Assembly: GCA_026129255.1 (NCBI GenBank)
Contig: JAHCIJ010000003.1
Span: 1 to 64,000, forward strand
Source: Anaerolineales bacterium
Lineage (GTDB): Bacteria; Chloroflexota; Anaerolineae; Anaerolineales; UBA11579
DNA: 64,000 bases
Direction of reading: 5' to 3'
Shown: positions 1-8,242 of the stretch, piece after piece
Numbering within the stretch: position 1 is the stretch's first letter
Layout: each line of letters starts with the position of its first letter
The notes under the pieces: generated by a model
Told to the model about the DNA's origin: nothing
The model's input: the letters and a program-made list of their open reading frames with translations, nothing else
Database searches by the model: none
Program-made: the position numbers and the translations under genes

Positions 1-1428
1 GCCCTCATCCACGCGCACTTCGACCCGGCCTATGCCGCGTGTACCTGCCCAGGCTACGCCGCCACACATGGCCTCGCCGTGCTCACCGGCTGCAGGGTCC
101 ACCACCACGGTATCGATCACGGATACCGTGTGCGGGAAGGCCTCACGGTCCCAGCCGCGCTCGACCCAATAGCCATCCAGCCGCTCTGGCACCATCTCGA
201 TCCACTGGATCCACTTGGGCTGCTTCATGCCATAGCGATTGGGAATATAGATGCGCAGCGGAAAGCCGTGTTCGTAAGGCAGCGGTTCATCATTCATGGC
301 GTAGACTAGCATGGTGTGCTCGTCCTCAATGTCTGCCATGCTAACAAATTCATAGAAGCCATCGGCGGAGGTGATGTATGCGCCTGCCGCCGCGCGTTGG
401 ATACCCGCCAGAGCCAGCACATCCTTGAAACGCACGCCGGTCCAGCGCGAAGAGCTGGTGAGGTCGCCACCCACTGGGTTCGAAATACACTGCATAGTGA
501 GGATCTGTGTTTGAGATGGCATGTCGCGCAACTCATCCAGCGAGAGCACTTGCGGCGTATCTACCATGCCAGCAATCTGCAGACGCCAGGAGGCGCCATC
601 CAATTGTGGGGGGCGCGTGTTGATGTCTATGCGGTAAAAGTCGTCATTGGCGGTGAGCTCGGGCCGCGTACCGCGCACCGGCGCCGGGCGCTCCGCTAAC
701 GCCTCGGGGCTGGGAGACTGCGCCGGGCCATTGGTCAGGCGCGCCCCAAACGGATCGTCCGGGCTGGCGGGCACAGGTGTGCTGGCCACACGCGGTGGCA
801 TGGCCTGCGCGCCGAAGAGGCGGCTGGCGCCCCAGGCGCCCAACGCGGTTACGGCGAGACCAGCGCCACTCACAGCCAAAAACTGGCGGCGGGTGAGCTG
901 CTGCGTGTCCGTGTGCAGCTTGGCGGCATAGGCTTCCACTAAGCATGCGGTCAGCCAGCCCCACAGCAGGTACAACAGCCCAAGTGCCAGGCTGCCTAAA
1001 CCCGTAGCGATCCCCAGCTGAGTGTGTACGGTAAGCATTAACGCCAGGAGCAACAAGCCACCCACCAACCCGATAGAGCGAATGTTACGTGTGCGCTGCA
1101 GCCAGGCCAACAGCACGCCGAAGGCCGCGCCGGCGAGGATAAATTGCACAACTGCAATCGCTTGCTCAGCCAGCTTGGCGGCGGTGGAGGTATCGCCAAC
1201 GGGGAGTACGCGCTGCAGGATCTGGATCACGGCCACCATGCTGGCGATGACAAAGCGAATCAAGCCGCCCGGCAGTACGCGCGCCATGAGATCAAAAATA
1301 TCAAAGGGCAGGAAGGGCGTACCGAGCAAGGGCTCGGTGAATGCCAGGACACCCACCAGCGCAGCCGTGGTCAGTGCGCCAAACACGGCGCCAGCCCACA
1401 AGGGCGAGAGGTCACGAGAGTTGGGCAT
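1..1428 (-). CDS. Membrane-anchored molybdopterin-dependent oxidoreductase (sulfite oxidase/YedY fold), 3' end outside window
   Basis: 476 codons are visible; the C-terminus lies beyond base 1. Residues ~1-170 hold about four hydrophobic helices. A Tat-like TRRQFLAVSGAG stretch near residue 178 then precedes a molybdopterin-binding domain of the sulfite oxidase/YedY type. MQCISNPVGG near residue 314 carries the expected Mo-ligating cysteine, and a later NRYGMKQPKW motif also fits the family. The N-terminal membrane domain fused before the RR motif is unlike plain YedY, which exports a soluble subunit and uses a separate YedZ. The substrate is unknown. The ATG at 1428 sits 7 nt after a TATAAT box and has no Shine-Dalgarno. 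Confidence 0.88.
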   Translation of the reverse strand, partial: MPNSRDLSPLWAGAVFGALTTAALVGVLAFTEPLLGTPFLPFDIFDLMARVLPGGLIRFVIASMVAVIQILQRVLPVGDTSTAAKLAEQAIAVVQFILAGAAFGVLLAWLQRTRNIRSIGLVGGLLLLALMLTVHTQLGIATGLGSLALGLLYLLWGWLTACLVEAYAAKLHTDTQQLTRRQFLAVSGAGLAVTALGAWGASRLFGAQAMPPRVASTPVPASPDDPFGARLTNGPAQSPSPEALAERPAPVRGTRPELTANDDFYRIDINTRPPQLDGASWRLQIAGMVDTPQVLSLDELRDMPSQTQILTMQCISNPVGGDLTSSSRWTGVRFKDVLALAGIQRAAAGAYITSADGFYEFVSMADIEDEHTMLVYAMNDEPLPYEHGFPLRIYIPNRYGMKQPKWIQWIEMVPERLDGYWVERGWDREAFPHTVSVIDTVVVDPAAGEHGEAMCGGVAWAGTRGIGRVEVRVDEG

Positions 1429-1435
1429 GACTGAG

Positions 1436-1441
1436 ATTATA
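1436..1441 (-). promoter_or_regulatory. -10 box, probable leaderless promoter
   Basis: TATAAT on the minus strand, 7 nt before the ATG at 1428; the predicted transcript would start at or next to the start codon. No good -35 hexamer is visible. Confidence 0.5.
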
Positions 1442-1619
1442 GGGTTTTGCTATACAGATGGGGGGTGTTCAGACAACTCGTCGGCGCAGCAAATGGCACT
1501 TTAAATGACAAGCGCCCAGGTGAGGGGGGCACCCGGACGCTCGTCAATTGGGATTATAGCGTTTGTGAAACTTGTGTCAAGGGATATGCGGAACTCTAAT
1601 TTTTTGCGACACTACCTTG

Positions 1620-1688
1620 TTGAGTTTCGTTACCCGGCGGAACGGGTAGCACTCTCAGGCATAGCGCCGCCAGGCGATGCGTACATGC
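1620..1688 (+). repeat. Double-hairpin element copy 1 (degenerate)
   Basis: Same layout as the copies at 1716 and 1822, but the outer stem of hairpin 1 and the stem of hairpin 2 are imperfect. It keeps the TTTCGTTAC start and the ACATGCC end. It looks like a decayed copy. Confidence 0.7.
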
Positions 1689-1715
1689 CTTTGGGGGATA
1701 CAGCACACCTCATGC

Positions 1716-1787
1716 TGGAGTTTCGTTACTCGGCGTTGCCGAGTAGAAACTCCCAGGCGTGGCGGCGTCAGCCGCCACATAGATGCC
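1716..1787 (+). repeat. Double-hairpin element copy 2
   Basis: Hairpin 1 (1717-1753) is an 8-bp outer stem (GGAGTTTC/GAAACTCC), a 3x1 internal loop GTT/A, a 7-bp inner stem (ACTCGGC/GCCGAGT) and a GTT triloop. Hairpin 2 (1759-1778) is a perfect 8-bp stem (GTGGCGGC/GCCGCCAC) with a GTCA loop. Stems differ from the copy at 1822 by paired changes. Confidence 0.85.
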
Positions 1788-1821
1788 CCCTTCGGAGACG
1801 TGCAGTCAAAAGCAACAATGT

Positions 1822-1885
1822 TGGAGTTGCGTAACCGAGCGAAGCTCGGTAGCAACTCCTAGGCGTAGCGCCGTCAGGCGCTACA
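1822..1885 (+). repeat. Double-hairpin element copy 3, abutting the tRNA-Arg 3' end
   Basis: Hairpin 1 (1823-1859): 8-bp stem GGAGTTGC/GCAACTCC, internal loop GTA/A, 7-bp stem ACCGAGC/GCTCGGT, GAA triloop. Hairpin 2 (1865-1884): GTAGCGCC/GGCGCTAC with a GTCA loop. It ends 3 nt from the 3' end of tRNA-Arg, which is read on the other strand. Confidence 0.85.
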
Positions 1886-1887
1886 TA

Positions 1888-1961
1888 TGCCCCAGGTGGG
1901 ACTCGAACCCACAGCCTTAGCCTTAGGAGTGCTCTGCTCTATCCATTTGAGCTACCGGGGC
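1888..1961 (-). tRNA. tRNA-Arg (CCT)
   Basis: A 74-nt cloverleaf. The acceptor stem GCCCCGG pairs with CTGGGGC, the D-stem is GCTC/GAGC, the T-arm is GTGGG-TTCGAGT-CCCAC and the anticodon loop CTCCTAA gives anticodon CCT. CCA is not encoded. The anticodon stem GAGCA/GGCTA pairs only in its three middle positions, with purine-purine mismatches at 27-43 and 31-39. It is flanked on both sides by double-hairpin elements. Confidence 0.9.
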
Positions 1962-1964
1962 CTT

Positions 1965-2024
1965 ACGCTCGCCTACGGCGAGCGTTTGTAGTTCCTGGTG
2001 GGCTGCGCCCACCTACGGAACTAC
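1965..2024 (-). repeat. Double-hairpin element copy 4, 5' of tRNA-Arg
   Basis: Read on the minus strand, hairpin 1 (2024-1988) has the outer stem GTAGTTCC/GGAACTAC, internal loop GTA/A, inner stem GGTGGGC/GCCCACC and a GCA triloop. Hairpin 2 (1985-1965) is a 9-bp stem ACGCTCGCC/GGCGAGCGT with a GTA loop. Same order and geometry as the other copies. A decayed fragment of the same 3' half lies at about 2053-2079. Confidence 0.85.
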
Positions 2025-2111
2025 GCCTGCAGTGTACCAATCATCTGCTAGCGAGGCTACGCCCGCCCACGGAACTACGCACACAAGTGTACACAAAACA
2101 AGTGGCGGTTG

Positions 2112-2894
2112 CTACTTACCCTTCCATTCCGGCTTGCGCTTCTCGCTGAAGGCGCGCATGCCTTCTTTCTGATCCTCGGAGGCGAACAAGAAATAGAAGG
2201 CCTGGCGCTCTTCCTGGATGCCGTCACCCAGGTGCGTTTCAAAGGCGCGGTTGACGGCTTCTTTGCCCAGGCGCACGGCCAAGGGGGCGCGGGCGGCGAT
2301 CTCGCTGGCCAGCTGCATTGCCTCTTCTAAATAGCGCTCCACCGGCACCACTGTGTTGACCAGGCCGCGGCGCAACGCGTCCTCAGCGGTGAGGGTGCGG
2401 TTGTTGAGCACCATTTCCATCGCCAGCGCTTTGCCGACCGCGCGCGTCAGGCGCTGCGTGCCGCCCGCGCCGGGGATGACGCCCAGGTTGATCTCGGGCT
2501 GGCCAAAGCGGGCGCTCTCCGAGGCCACGATCATGTCACAAGACATGGCCAGCTCATGGCCGCCGCCCAAGCACCAGCCTGACACCGCGGCAATGATCGG
2601 CTTGGTGATCTTCTGGATGCGGTCAAACGGCGAGATATGGCCGCGCAGCAACAGCTCCACCGAAGACGCTTCGGCCATCTCTTTGATGTCTGCACCGGCG
2701 GCGAAGGCACGCTGGTCACCGGTGATGACAAAGGCGCCGACGCTGTCATCTGTATCGAGCTGCTCCAACGTATCCATCAGCTCGATCATCAACGCGCTAT
2801 TGAGCGCGTTCATTGCTTCGGGGCGGTTCAGTGTGAGCAGTGCTACACGCTGGCGCACCTCAACCACAATAAGCTGCTTGTCTTCACTGGCCAT
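2112..2894 (-). CDS. Enoyl-CoA hydratase
   Basis: 260 aa, the usual length of a crotonase. It should hydrate trans-2-enoyl-CoA to 3-hydroxyacyl-CoA in beta-oxidation or a related acyl-CoA route. The oxyanion-hole segment AFAAGADIKE is present. Both catalytic glutamates are in place: one in GGGHELAMSCD and one exactly 20 residues later in FGQPEINLG. IPGAGGTQRL follows. It is last in an operon behind the EthD-like, M23 and SDR genes, with a clear GGAG-type site before the ATG at 2894. Acyl chain preference cannot be told. Confidence 0.93.
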   Translation of the reverse strand: MASEDKQLIVVEVRQRVALLTLNRPEAMNALNSALMIELMDTLEQLDTDDSVGAFVITGDQRAFAAGADIKEMAEASSVELLLRGHISPFDRIQKITKPIIAAVSGWCLGGGHELAMSCDMIVASESARFGQPEINLGVIPGAGGTQRLTRAVGKALAMEMVLNNRTLTAEDALRRGLVNTVVPVERYLEEAMQLASEIAARAPLAVRLGKEAVNRAFETHLGDGIQEERQAFYFLFASEDQKEGMRAFSEKRKPEWKGK

Positions 2895-2942
2895 AGGAGT
2901 CCTCCAAGCGGATCTAAGTGATTGTACTGGCGAGCCGAGTAC

Positions 2943-3509
2943 TCAGGCCAGGGCGGCCAACAGCGATTGTGCGCTGGCATCCGGCTGCCATACCAGGCGG
3001 ATGTTGTGCGCAGCCAGCTCGGCCGCGGCCGCCAGCGCCAGCGCTTGCAGCCCGGCATTCGCCGCCGCAAACACCGGCGAGCCATTGCCCTCAACGCCTG
3101 CATAGACCACAACGCCGTTGCCCAGCTCACGCATGACGCGGCCGACCGATTGCGTGATCAAGAAACCTGCGGTCAGCGTGGCATCCACGCCGCGGTGCCA
3201 ATCCCATTCATCGAGGTCCAGCAGATTGCCCTCCGGCTGCACGCTGGGGATGAACACCAGTGCATCCACGCGGCCCCAGCGCTCAAGCACGCCTTGCAGC
3301 ATGGTCTGTAGCGCCAGCTTGCGCGTCAGGTCAGCAGCATCTGCTGCGGCTTGGCCGCCGCCCGCAATGATCTCCTCGGCCAGCGGCTGTACGCGCGTAG
3401 GCAGCAAATCATTCAGCGCTACGCGCCACCCCTGAGCGGCCAGTTGGCGAGCCAGGTCGTGGCCCAAAGCTGTACCGGCCCCCACCAGCAACACAACGTG
3501 TTCATTCAT
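2943..3509 (-). CDS. Short SDR-like protein, probably non-catalytic
   Basis: 188 aa against the usual ~250. The N-terminus has a Rossmann glycine motif (LLVGAGTALGHDLARQL) typical of short-chain dehydrogenases. Where the YxxxK active site should be, the sequence reads SPVFAAANAGLQAL, so both Tyr and Lys are missing. The C-terminus is shortened after the nucleotide-binding half. It overlaps the M23 gene by 8 nt and lies 48 nt before the hydratase. It may bind NAD(P) without turnover, or be a decaying paralogue. Confidence 0.75.
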   Translation of the reverse strand: MNEHVVLLVGAGTALGHDLARQLAAQGWRVALNDLLPTRVQPLAEEIIAGGGQAAADAADLTRKLALQTMLQGVLERWGRVDALVFIPSVQPEGNLLDLDEWDWHRGVDATLTAGFLITQSVGRVMRELGNGVVVYAGVEGNGSPVFAAANAGLQALALAAAAELAAHNIRLVWQPDASAQSLLAALA

Positions 3510-4254
3510 TGTTGCCCACCAGTTCCCAATCTTCGAAGGTCATTACATCTTCACACACCGGCACTTCACGCGGGTTGTTGGTGTGATCCAGTTTCATATT
3601 GAAATAGGGCGACGGGTCATAGGTGTTATGGATGCGTGTCTCGTTCAAGAAATCTCCTTGGCCGTCATCCTTTACGATGGAAAAATGCAAGTGCAGCCCG
3701 GTCGGTGCGCCAGGGTCGCCAGAATAGTTGCCCATGTAACCGAGGAACGTACCCGCCTCAACGTAGACTTCACTGGTGCCGGGCGGGAAGTCCTCCGAAA
3801 CAAAACTCTCACCGTCTACATTGGCGAGGTGCGTATAGTAGGTCCAGATCTGGCGGCCAGGCTGCAGCGGGTCACTCGGAATGCGAATGATGACCGTGGA
3901 GCGCCAATCTTCGAGGCGGCTTAAGTAACCCGGATAGGCCGCGTACACCGGCGTGACACCAGGTTGCGTACCAGAGAAAATATCCAAACCAGAATGGGTG
4001 TGGCCAAAACGATACGACTGTTGCCACAAACCTAGAATTACGCCATGGGTGGGAAAGGCAAAGGGTGCATCGCCGCAGTGCATACCCGGCTCCAGGGCAT
4101 ATTGTTCAAAGAGCGTACGGTTAGTATGAATTTCGCGGAACAAGGCCCAGCGGCCCGCGGCGGGTACATAGCGATTGTAAATAAACACACCGGCGGTGAT
4201 TATCAGCACCAATGCCAGCAAACCTGCCAGCACCAGCCAATAGCGGGGCTTCAT
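3502..4254 (-). CDS. Membrane-anchored M23-family metallopeptidase
   Basis: 250 aa. One N-terminal transmembrane helix (residues ~6-26) is followed by an extracytoplasmic M23 (LytM/DUF-like) domain. The zinc-binding HxxxD motif is in THSGLDIFSG and the HxH motif is in LHLHFSI, so the enzyme looks active. Family members cut peptidoglycan cross-bridges or other glycyl peptides. The start overlaps the EthD-like gene by 4 nt (ATGA type), so it is translationally coupled. Confidence 0.85.
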   Translation of the reverse strand: MKPRYWLVLAGLLALVLIITAGVFIYNRYVPAAGRWALFREIHTNRTLFEQYALEPGMHCGDAPFAFPTHGVILGLWQQSYRFGHTHSGLDIFSGTQPGVTPVYAAYPGYLSRLEDWRSTVIIRIPSDPLQPGRQIWTYYTHLANVDGESFVSEDFPPGTSEVYVEAGTFLGYMGNYSGDPGAPTGLHLHFSIVKDDGQGDFLNETRIHNTYDPSPYFNMKLDHTNNPREVPVCEDVMTFEDWELVGNNE

Positions 4255-4607
4255 GCCCGGTCTCCGGGCGGAGCCTCGGCGCTGCCGCGGCGGAAGTGGG
4301 CCAGCTCATCCTGCATGTGGTCAGCGAACAGCAGGGTCACTTTGCCGCCGCTGATCTCCTGCAGCACCTGGCCGGCACGCTCACCTTCCGGGGAGCCCAT
4401 CGCTTCGGCTACCGCCGCCAGCGAGTCAAAGAACAACTCGTGCACCAAATGCACGGGATAGCTGCCGTGCAGCACCCGGTCCACCCGGCTGGTGACTTCG
4501 CGGCGCAAGCCGGGCATCTTTTCCGCCTCAGCCAGGAACAGCGGCCAGTGGCTGTCAAAATGAGCCGCATCCTCTTGCGGCTCCACCAGGATGACTAATT
4601 TGTACAT
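4251..4607 (-). CDS. EthD-like dimeric alpha/beta-barrel protein
   Basis: 118 aa. The start MYKLVILVEP, followed by a phenylalanine/tryptophan-rich stretch (FDSHWPLFLAEAEKMPGL), is typical of the EthD family of small ferredoxin-like proteins. Their roles range from ring-fission helpers to unknown. First gene of the four-gene minus-strand operon that ends at 2112. The ATG at 4607 has no Shine-Dalgarno and sits 9 nt after a TATAAT box. Confidence 0.7.
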   Translation of the reverse strand: MYKLVILVEPQEDAAHFDSHWPLFLAEAEKMPGLRREVTSRVDRVLHGSYPVHLVHELFFDSLAAVAEAMGSPEGERAGQVLQEISGGKVTLLFADHMQDELAHFRRGSAEAPPGDRA

Positions 4608-4616
4608 AGGCGCGGC

Positions 4617-4622
4617 ATTATA
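4617..4622 (-). promoter_or_regulatory. -10 box, probable leaderless promoter
   Basis: TATAAT on the minus strand, 9 nt before the ATG at 4607. Confidence 0.5.
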
Positions 4623-4713
4623 ACCTCGCGCCTCCGGCCATGTTTTTGTGGCCCAAAGCTATACAGCAATCGATTTTTGCGTATGGTAAACTACGCGCGC
4701 AAGTGACATACAC

Positions 4714-5091
4714 ATGGACGACAAGATAACGATCATTGAAGGTCCCCCGCCCACATTCGAAGTTGTGGACGAGGGCTGGTCTACGGGGGTTCTCGAAGGC
4801 CCAACCCTGTACGGAGTAGCACTCACCCATTTGCGCACCTTCAACGGCGGCGAATTGGTCGAGCGTTGCTACCGCGCTTGGAAGAAGCGCCAGGCGATCA
4901 CCTTGGAATACCGCGACGAAGACGGCAACAATAAGACCGCCCCGATCGTGGCGGCGCGCAGCGCCAACACAGACGAGGGCGAGATGCTGATGCTGTGGGT
5001 GCGCCTGCCAGACGAAGAGATCGAGCTCGCCATCGACTTTGATGACGAGGATGGCGACGAAGACAGCGACGACTTCGAAGCGCTCCCCTAA
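4714..5091 (+). CDS. Hypothetical small acidic protein
   Basis: 125 aa, not recognised. No signal peptide or membrane segment. The middle reads as a beta-rich domain, and the last ~25 residues are almost all Asp/Glu (runs such as DFDDEDGDEDSDDFE). It stands alone between the divergent minus-strand operon and the PaaG-like gene 53 nt downstream. Codon use matches the neighbours, so the frame looks genuine. Confidence 0.6.
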   Translation: MDDKITIIEGPPPTFEVVDEGWSTGVLEGPTLYGVALTHLRTFNGGELVERCYRAWKKRQAITLEYRDEDGNNKTAPIVAARSANTDEGEMLMLWVRLPDEEIELAIDFDDEDGDEDSDDFEALP

Positions 5092-5144
5092 ACGCTCAGT
5101 TTCACCCATTACAATTCAATCGAATATTCTCTTGTGGAGGCGTC

Positions 5145-5936
5145 ATGACCGATGCAATGATTGCGCGTGAGCTCAAAGAAGGCGTGCTGATCCTTACCCT
5201 GGACCGCCCAAAGGCCAATGCCTTTACCACCCCCATGGCGATCGAACTGCAAAACGCCCTTAAGGACGCTAAGAAGGACAAGGCCGTGCGCAGCGTATTG
5301 CTGCAGGCCAATGGCAAGTTGTTCAGCGCCGGGCAAGACGTAACCGAGTTCGGCGGCGAGGGGCATGTCTCCTTCCGCAAGCATCTGCAAAAGACCTACA
5401 ACCCCCTGGTGCTACAAATGCGCCAGCTGGAGAAGCCTATCCTGGCTTCCATTCAGGGCGCCGCAGCTGGCGCCGCCCTGGGCCTGGCGCTGGCATGCGA
5501 TCTGCGCATTGGCTCGCCCGAGGCGCGCTTTGTGATCGGTTTCAGCGGCATCGGCTTGGCGCCTGATTCCGCCGTGTCGCTCATGCTGCCAACCATCATC
5601 GGCCTCGGCCGCGCTACGCAGACAGCCTTCTACAACGACCCGATCACCGCCGAGCAGGCATTGGAATGGGGCTTGCTCAACGCCATCGTACCGGCCGAGC
5701 AGTTGCAGCAAACCGCCTGGGAGTGGTCTCTGCGCCTGGCGCAAGGACCAACCAACGCCATGGGCCTCACCAAGCGCGCCTTCAACAAAGCACTGCTCGC
5801 TAACTTAGAAGAAATTCTGGATTATGAGGCGCACAATCAAGAGATCGCCGGCGAAGGCAGCGACCATAAGGAAGGCCTGGCCGCATTTGTGGAGAAGCGC
5901 GCTCCGGATTACGCCAAGGCCGCTAGCCAGAGCTAG
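5145..5936 (+). CDS. Crotonase-family enoyl-CoA isomerase/hydratase (PaaG-like)
   Basis: 263 aa with the crotonase fold: NGKLFSAGQDVTEF for the oxyanion hole and GAAAGAALGLALACDLR for helix 3. The two hydratase glutamates are absent (Ala and Gly positions). GLAPDSA instead carries an aspartate where PaaG has its catalytic Asp. That fits an isomerase of the PaaG type (epoxy-phenylacetyl-CoA or enoyl-CoA isomerase) better than a hydratase. GGAGG lies 6 nt before the ATG. The stop overlaps the convergent rhomboid gene by 4 nt. Confidence 0.85.
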   Translation: MTDAMIARELKEGVLILTLDRPKANAFTTPMAIELQNALKDAKKDKAVRSVLLQANGKLFSAGQDVTEFGGEGHVSFRKHLQKTYNPLVLQMRQLEKPILASIQGAAAGAALGLALACDLRIGSPEARFVIGFSGIGLAPDSAVSLMLPTIIGLGRATQTAFYNDPITAEQALEWGLLNAIVPAEQLQQTAWEWSLRLAQGPTNAMGLTKRAFNKALLANLEEILDYEAHNQEIAGEGSDHKEGLAAFVEKRAPDYAKAASQS

Positions 5937-6769
5937 AGCCCAGCCAAACGGGAATCCACAATCTTGATGGCGGCCAGCCCGCCAAACACCAAGAGTACAG
6001 CTGCACAAGCCAATACGGTCTTGCGCGCATCTGGCTTCAAGTACTTCACGTGGCCACGCGCCATCAGCTTGAAGTCAGGCTCCGCCAGCGCAGCAAACAG
6101 CGCGCCGCCGAGCAGGCCGCCCAAGTGTCCCCAGTTATCCACGCCTTGGCGTAGCAACCCAGGAAAGAACAGGGCTGCGGCCAATATCAACATGCTTGTC
6201 CATTGGTGATTGCCGTAATGATCACGTTGGCGATAATGTGCCACTACTTCTGCGCCAATAATGCCAAAGACCGCTCCTGAGGCTCCCAGCGCCGGATTGG
6301 GTGCAAGTAAAAACGAAATCACACATCCGGCAAATCCGCTCAACAGATACAGCGCCAGAAAGGCAAAGCGGCGGTAGCGAAACTTGACTCCCTGCCCAAA
6401 CAGGAACAGGGCATACATGTTATGGAGAATATGTGCCAGGTCTGCATGCAGGAATATGGGCGTCACTAACCGCCATACCTGACCATCCACAATGAGCTCA
6501 TTGAGCTTAATACCCCAGCAAAACGGTAAATTTTGGCAGGCATACCCACCCGCCCGCAGGGCCCTGTCAACCACCAAGTCCGGGCACACGATCTTCTGCC
6601 CGCATACACGGCTGACCACCAACCTGTGATTTGCCGTGGTGTGCTGCAGGATAAAGATCAAGCCCGTCAGCGCGATCACGAGATACAGCCCCAAGGGGTG
6701 CCCTGGGGCCGTTAGCCACCACCTACGGCTGTGCTTGCTTACAACACGGCGTTTTTGCGTGGCCACCAA
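5933..6769 (-). CDS. Rhomboid-family intramembrane serine protease (copy B)
   Basis: 278 aa, about six membrane helices. The nucleophile is in GASGAVFG and the partner histidine in NWGHLGGLLGG, so the Ser-His dyad is intact. Rhomboids cleave transmembrane helices of membrane proteins. Four cysteines lie in the loop after the first helix (CGQKIVC and CQNLPFC). Last gene of the glyQS-tmk-gmk-rhomboid-rhomboid run, 18 nt after its paralogue. Confidence 0.9.
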   Translation of the reverse strand: MVATQKRRVVSKHSRRWWLTAPGHPLGLYLVIALTGLIFILQHTTANHRLVVSRVCGQKIVCPDLVVDRALRAGGYACQNLPFCWGIKLNELIVDGQVWRLVTPIFLHADLAHILHNMYALFLFGQGVKFRYRRFAFLALYLLSGFAGCVISFLLAPNPALGASGAVFGIIGAEVVAHYRQRDHYGNHQWTSMLILAAALFFPGLLRQGVDNWGHLGGLLGGALFAALAEPDFKLMARGHVKYLKPDARKTVLACAAVLLVFGGLAAIKIVDSRLAGL

Positions 6770-6787
6770 TCCCCCGTCAACATTGAT

Positions 6788-7600
6788 TTACGCCAGCAGC
6801 TTACCGGCTGCCGCCGCCCCAAAAATGAGGAGCACAGCCAATACACCCAGCCACACCTGGTTGGGCGTATTGGTATCTACCAGCTTCATGCGCTCACCTT
6901 GCTCTTGCAACTCAAACACCGGGCCGCTCAGATAGGTGAAGACCAGGCCGCCCAGCAGGCCGCCAAAATGACCCCAGTTATCAATGCCAGGCGAAAGACC
7001 GATGATGAAGTTGATCGCCGCGATCTGCAGGATGCTACGCATCACCGCCTGGGCACGCTGGCCGAAGACGCGTTGATTGCGGTAGGCAAAGACGGCGTGG
7101 GCCGCCAGCAGGCCAAACACGGCCGAAGAGGCGCCTAACGAGGCGGCATCACTCATGACAAATGAGAGCACATTGCCAGCAAAGCCACTCACCAAATACA
7201 AGGCAAAAAATGAGAAGTGGCCAAACATGCGCTCCAGCTCCGGGCCGAGCGCATACAGCGCATACATATTGAAAGCAATGTGCACCAGGCTGGCATGCAG
7301 CAAAATGGGTGTGATCAGACGCCACCACTGGCCCTGGACGATTAGCGGATTGACCTTCATACCGAAACAGGCCGGTAGATCAGGTGAAAGAAAGAAGGAA
7401 CACTGCCCCAGATCCAGAAAGCCGCTGGCGGTGAGTGTTTGCAGCAGATACACCAGAGCAGTGACTGCCAGAATGCTGAAGACTACGATGGGCTTGCGTT
7501 GCGGCATGCGGATCGGCACGCGTCGCGGGCGGATGCGCCCTAGAGGTTGTGGCGCTTCGCTATTTAGCTCGGGCGCCGTGTCCTCGGGCCGCTCGCTCAC
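6788..7600 (-). CDS. Rhomboid-family intramembrane serine protease (copy A)
   Basis: 270 aa. A ~35-residue cytosolic lead rich in Pro and Arg precedes six predicted helices. The catalytic Ser is in GASSAVFG and the His in NWGHFGGLLGG. Its sequence is clearly paralogous to the next gene (shared HASLVHIAFNMYALY-type loop), so a tandem duplication is likely. The start overlaps the gmk stop by 4 nt, which places it in the same transcript. Confidence 0.9.
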   Translation of the reverse strand: MSERPEDTAPELNSEAPQPLGRIRPRRVPIRMPQRKPIVVFSILAVTALVYLLQTLTASGFLDLGQCSFFLSPDLPACFGMKVNPLIVQGQWWRLITPILLHASLVHIAFNMYALYALGPELERMFGHFSFFALYLVSGFAGNVLSFVMSDAASLGASSAVFGLLAAHAVFAYRNQRVFGQRAQAVMRSILQIAAINFIIGLSPGIDNWGHFGGLLGGLVFTYLSGPVFELQEQGERMKLVDTNTPNQVWLGVLAVLLIFGAAAAGKLLA

Positions 7601-8220
7601 AGTTGCACGCGCCGTGGGTTTACGCGGTGGTGCTCCGCGGAGATGATGTCTTCAATACGGTCCACTGTGTCATCCAACTCGCCATCACGATTGACGACTA
7701 CGTAATCAAACTCGTCAATACGCTTGAACTCCTGGCGAGCGGTGGCAATGCGCAGCTTGAGGTTCTCTGGCGTCTCGGTCTTGCGGCGCTCCAAACGCTC
7801 CACGAGTTCGTCTTCACTGGAGGTGGTGATGAACACCAAGATAGCCTCTGGCGAGATCTTGCGCACAGTGGCGGCGCCTTGCACATCCACGCGCATGACG
7901 ACATCTTTGCCACTGGAGAGCGCTTTGCGCACCTGATCCTTGGGGATGCCTTTGTAGTCGTTGTACACAATGGCATATTCCAGCAACTCTTCTTTTTCGA
8001 TCAGACCGGCAAATTCCTCACGGCTGACGAAGAGGTAATCCACGCCATCGCGCTCTTCGGGGCGCGGCGGGCGCGTGGTTGCAGTGACAACAAAGTGGAA
8101 GGGCAAACCGCGCTGCTTCATGATCTCAAGCACGCTATCTTTGCCGACACCAGAGGGGCCGGAGATAACGATCAGCAGGGGTTCGTTTACGGGGCCGAAT
8201 TCAGGGCTAGAGTTGCTCAT
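7597..8220 (-). CDS. gmk: Guanylate kinase
   Basis: 207 aa from the chosen start. Phosphorylates GMP to GDP with ATP. The P-loop is GPSGVGKDS near the N-terminus, followed by the GMP-binding TTRPPRPEERDGVDY and EYAIVYNDYKG segments. The ATG at 8220 (MSNSSPEF) was preferred over one 18 nt upstream because a TATAAT box ends 9 nt before it. It follows tmk, so two nucleotide kinases sit side by side. Confidence 0.95.
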   Translation of the reverse strand: MSNSSPEFGPVNEPLLIVISGPSGVGKDSVLEIMKQRGLPFHFVVTATTRPPRPEERDGVDYLFVSREEFAGLIEKEELLEYAIVYNDYKGIPKDQVRKALSSGKDVVMRVDVQGAATVRKISPEAILVFITTSSEDELVERLERRKTETPENLKLRIATARQEFKRIDEFDYVVVNRDGELDDTVDRIEDIISAEHHRVNPRRVQL

Positions 8221-8229
8221 GTGCGCCAG

Positions 8230-8235
8230 ATTATA
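8230..8235 (-). promoter_or_regulatory. -10 box before gmk
   Basis: TATAAT on the minus strand, 9 nt before the gmk ATG and between tmk and gmk; suggests an internal, possibly leaderless promoter. Confidence 0.45.
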
Positions 8236-8242
8236 CAAGGCG

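Noticed and set aside
1600-1900. CRISPR array
   Set aside because: Three repeats of ~70 bp with variable stems and unequal gaps; no spacers of fixed length and no cas genes.
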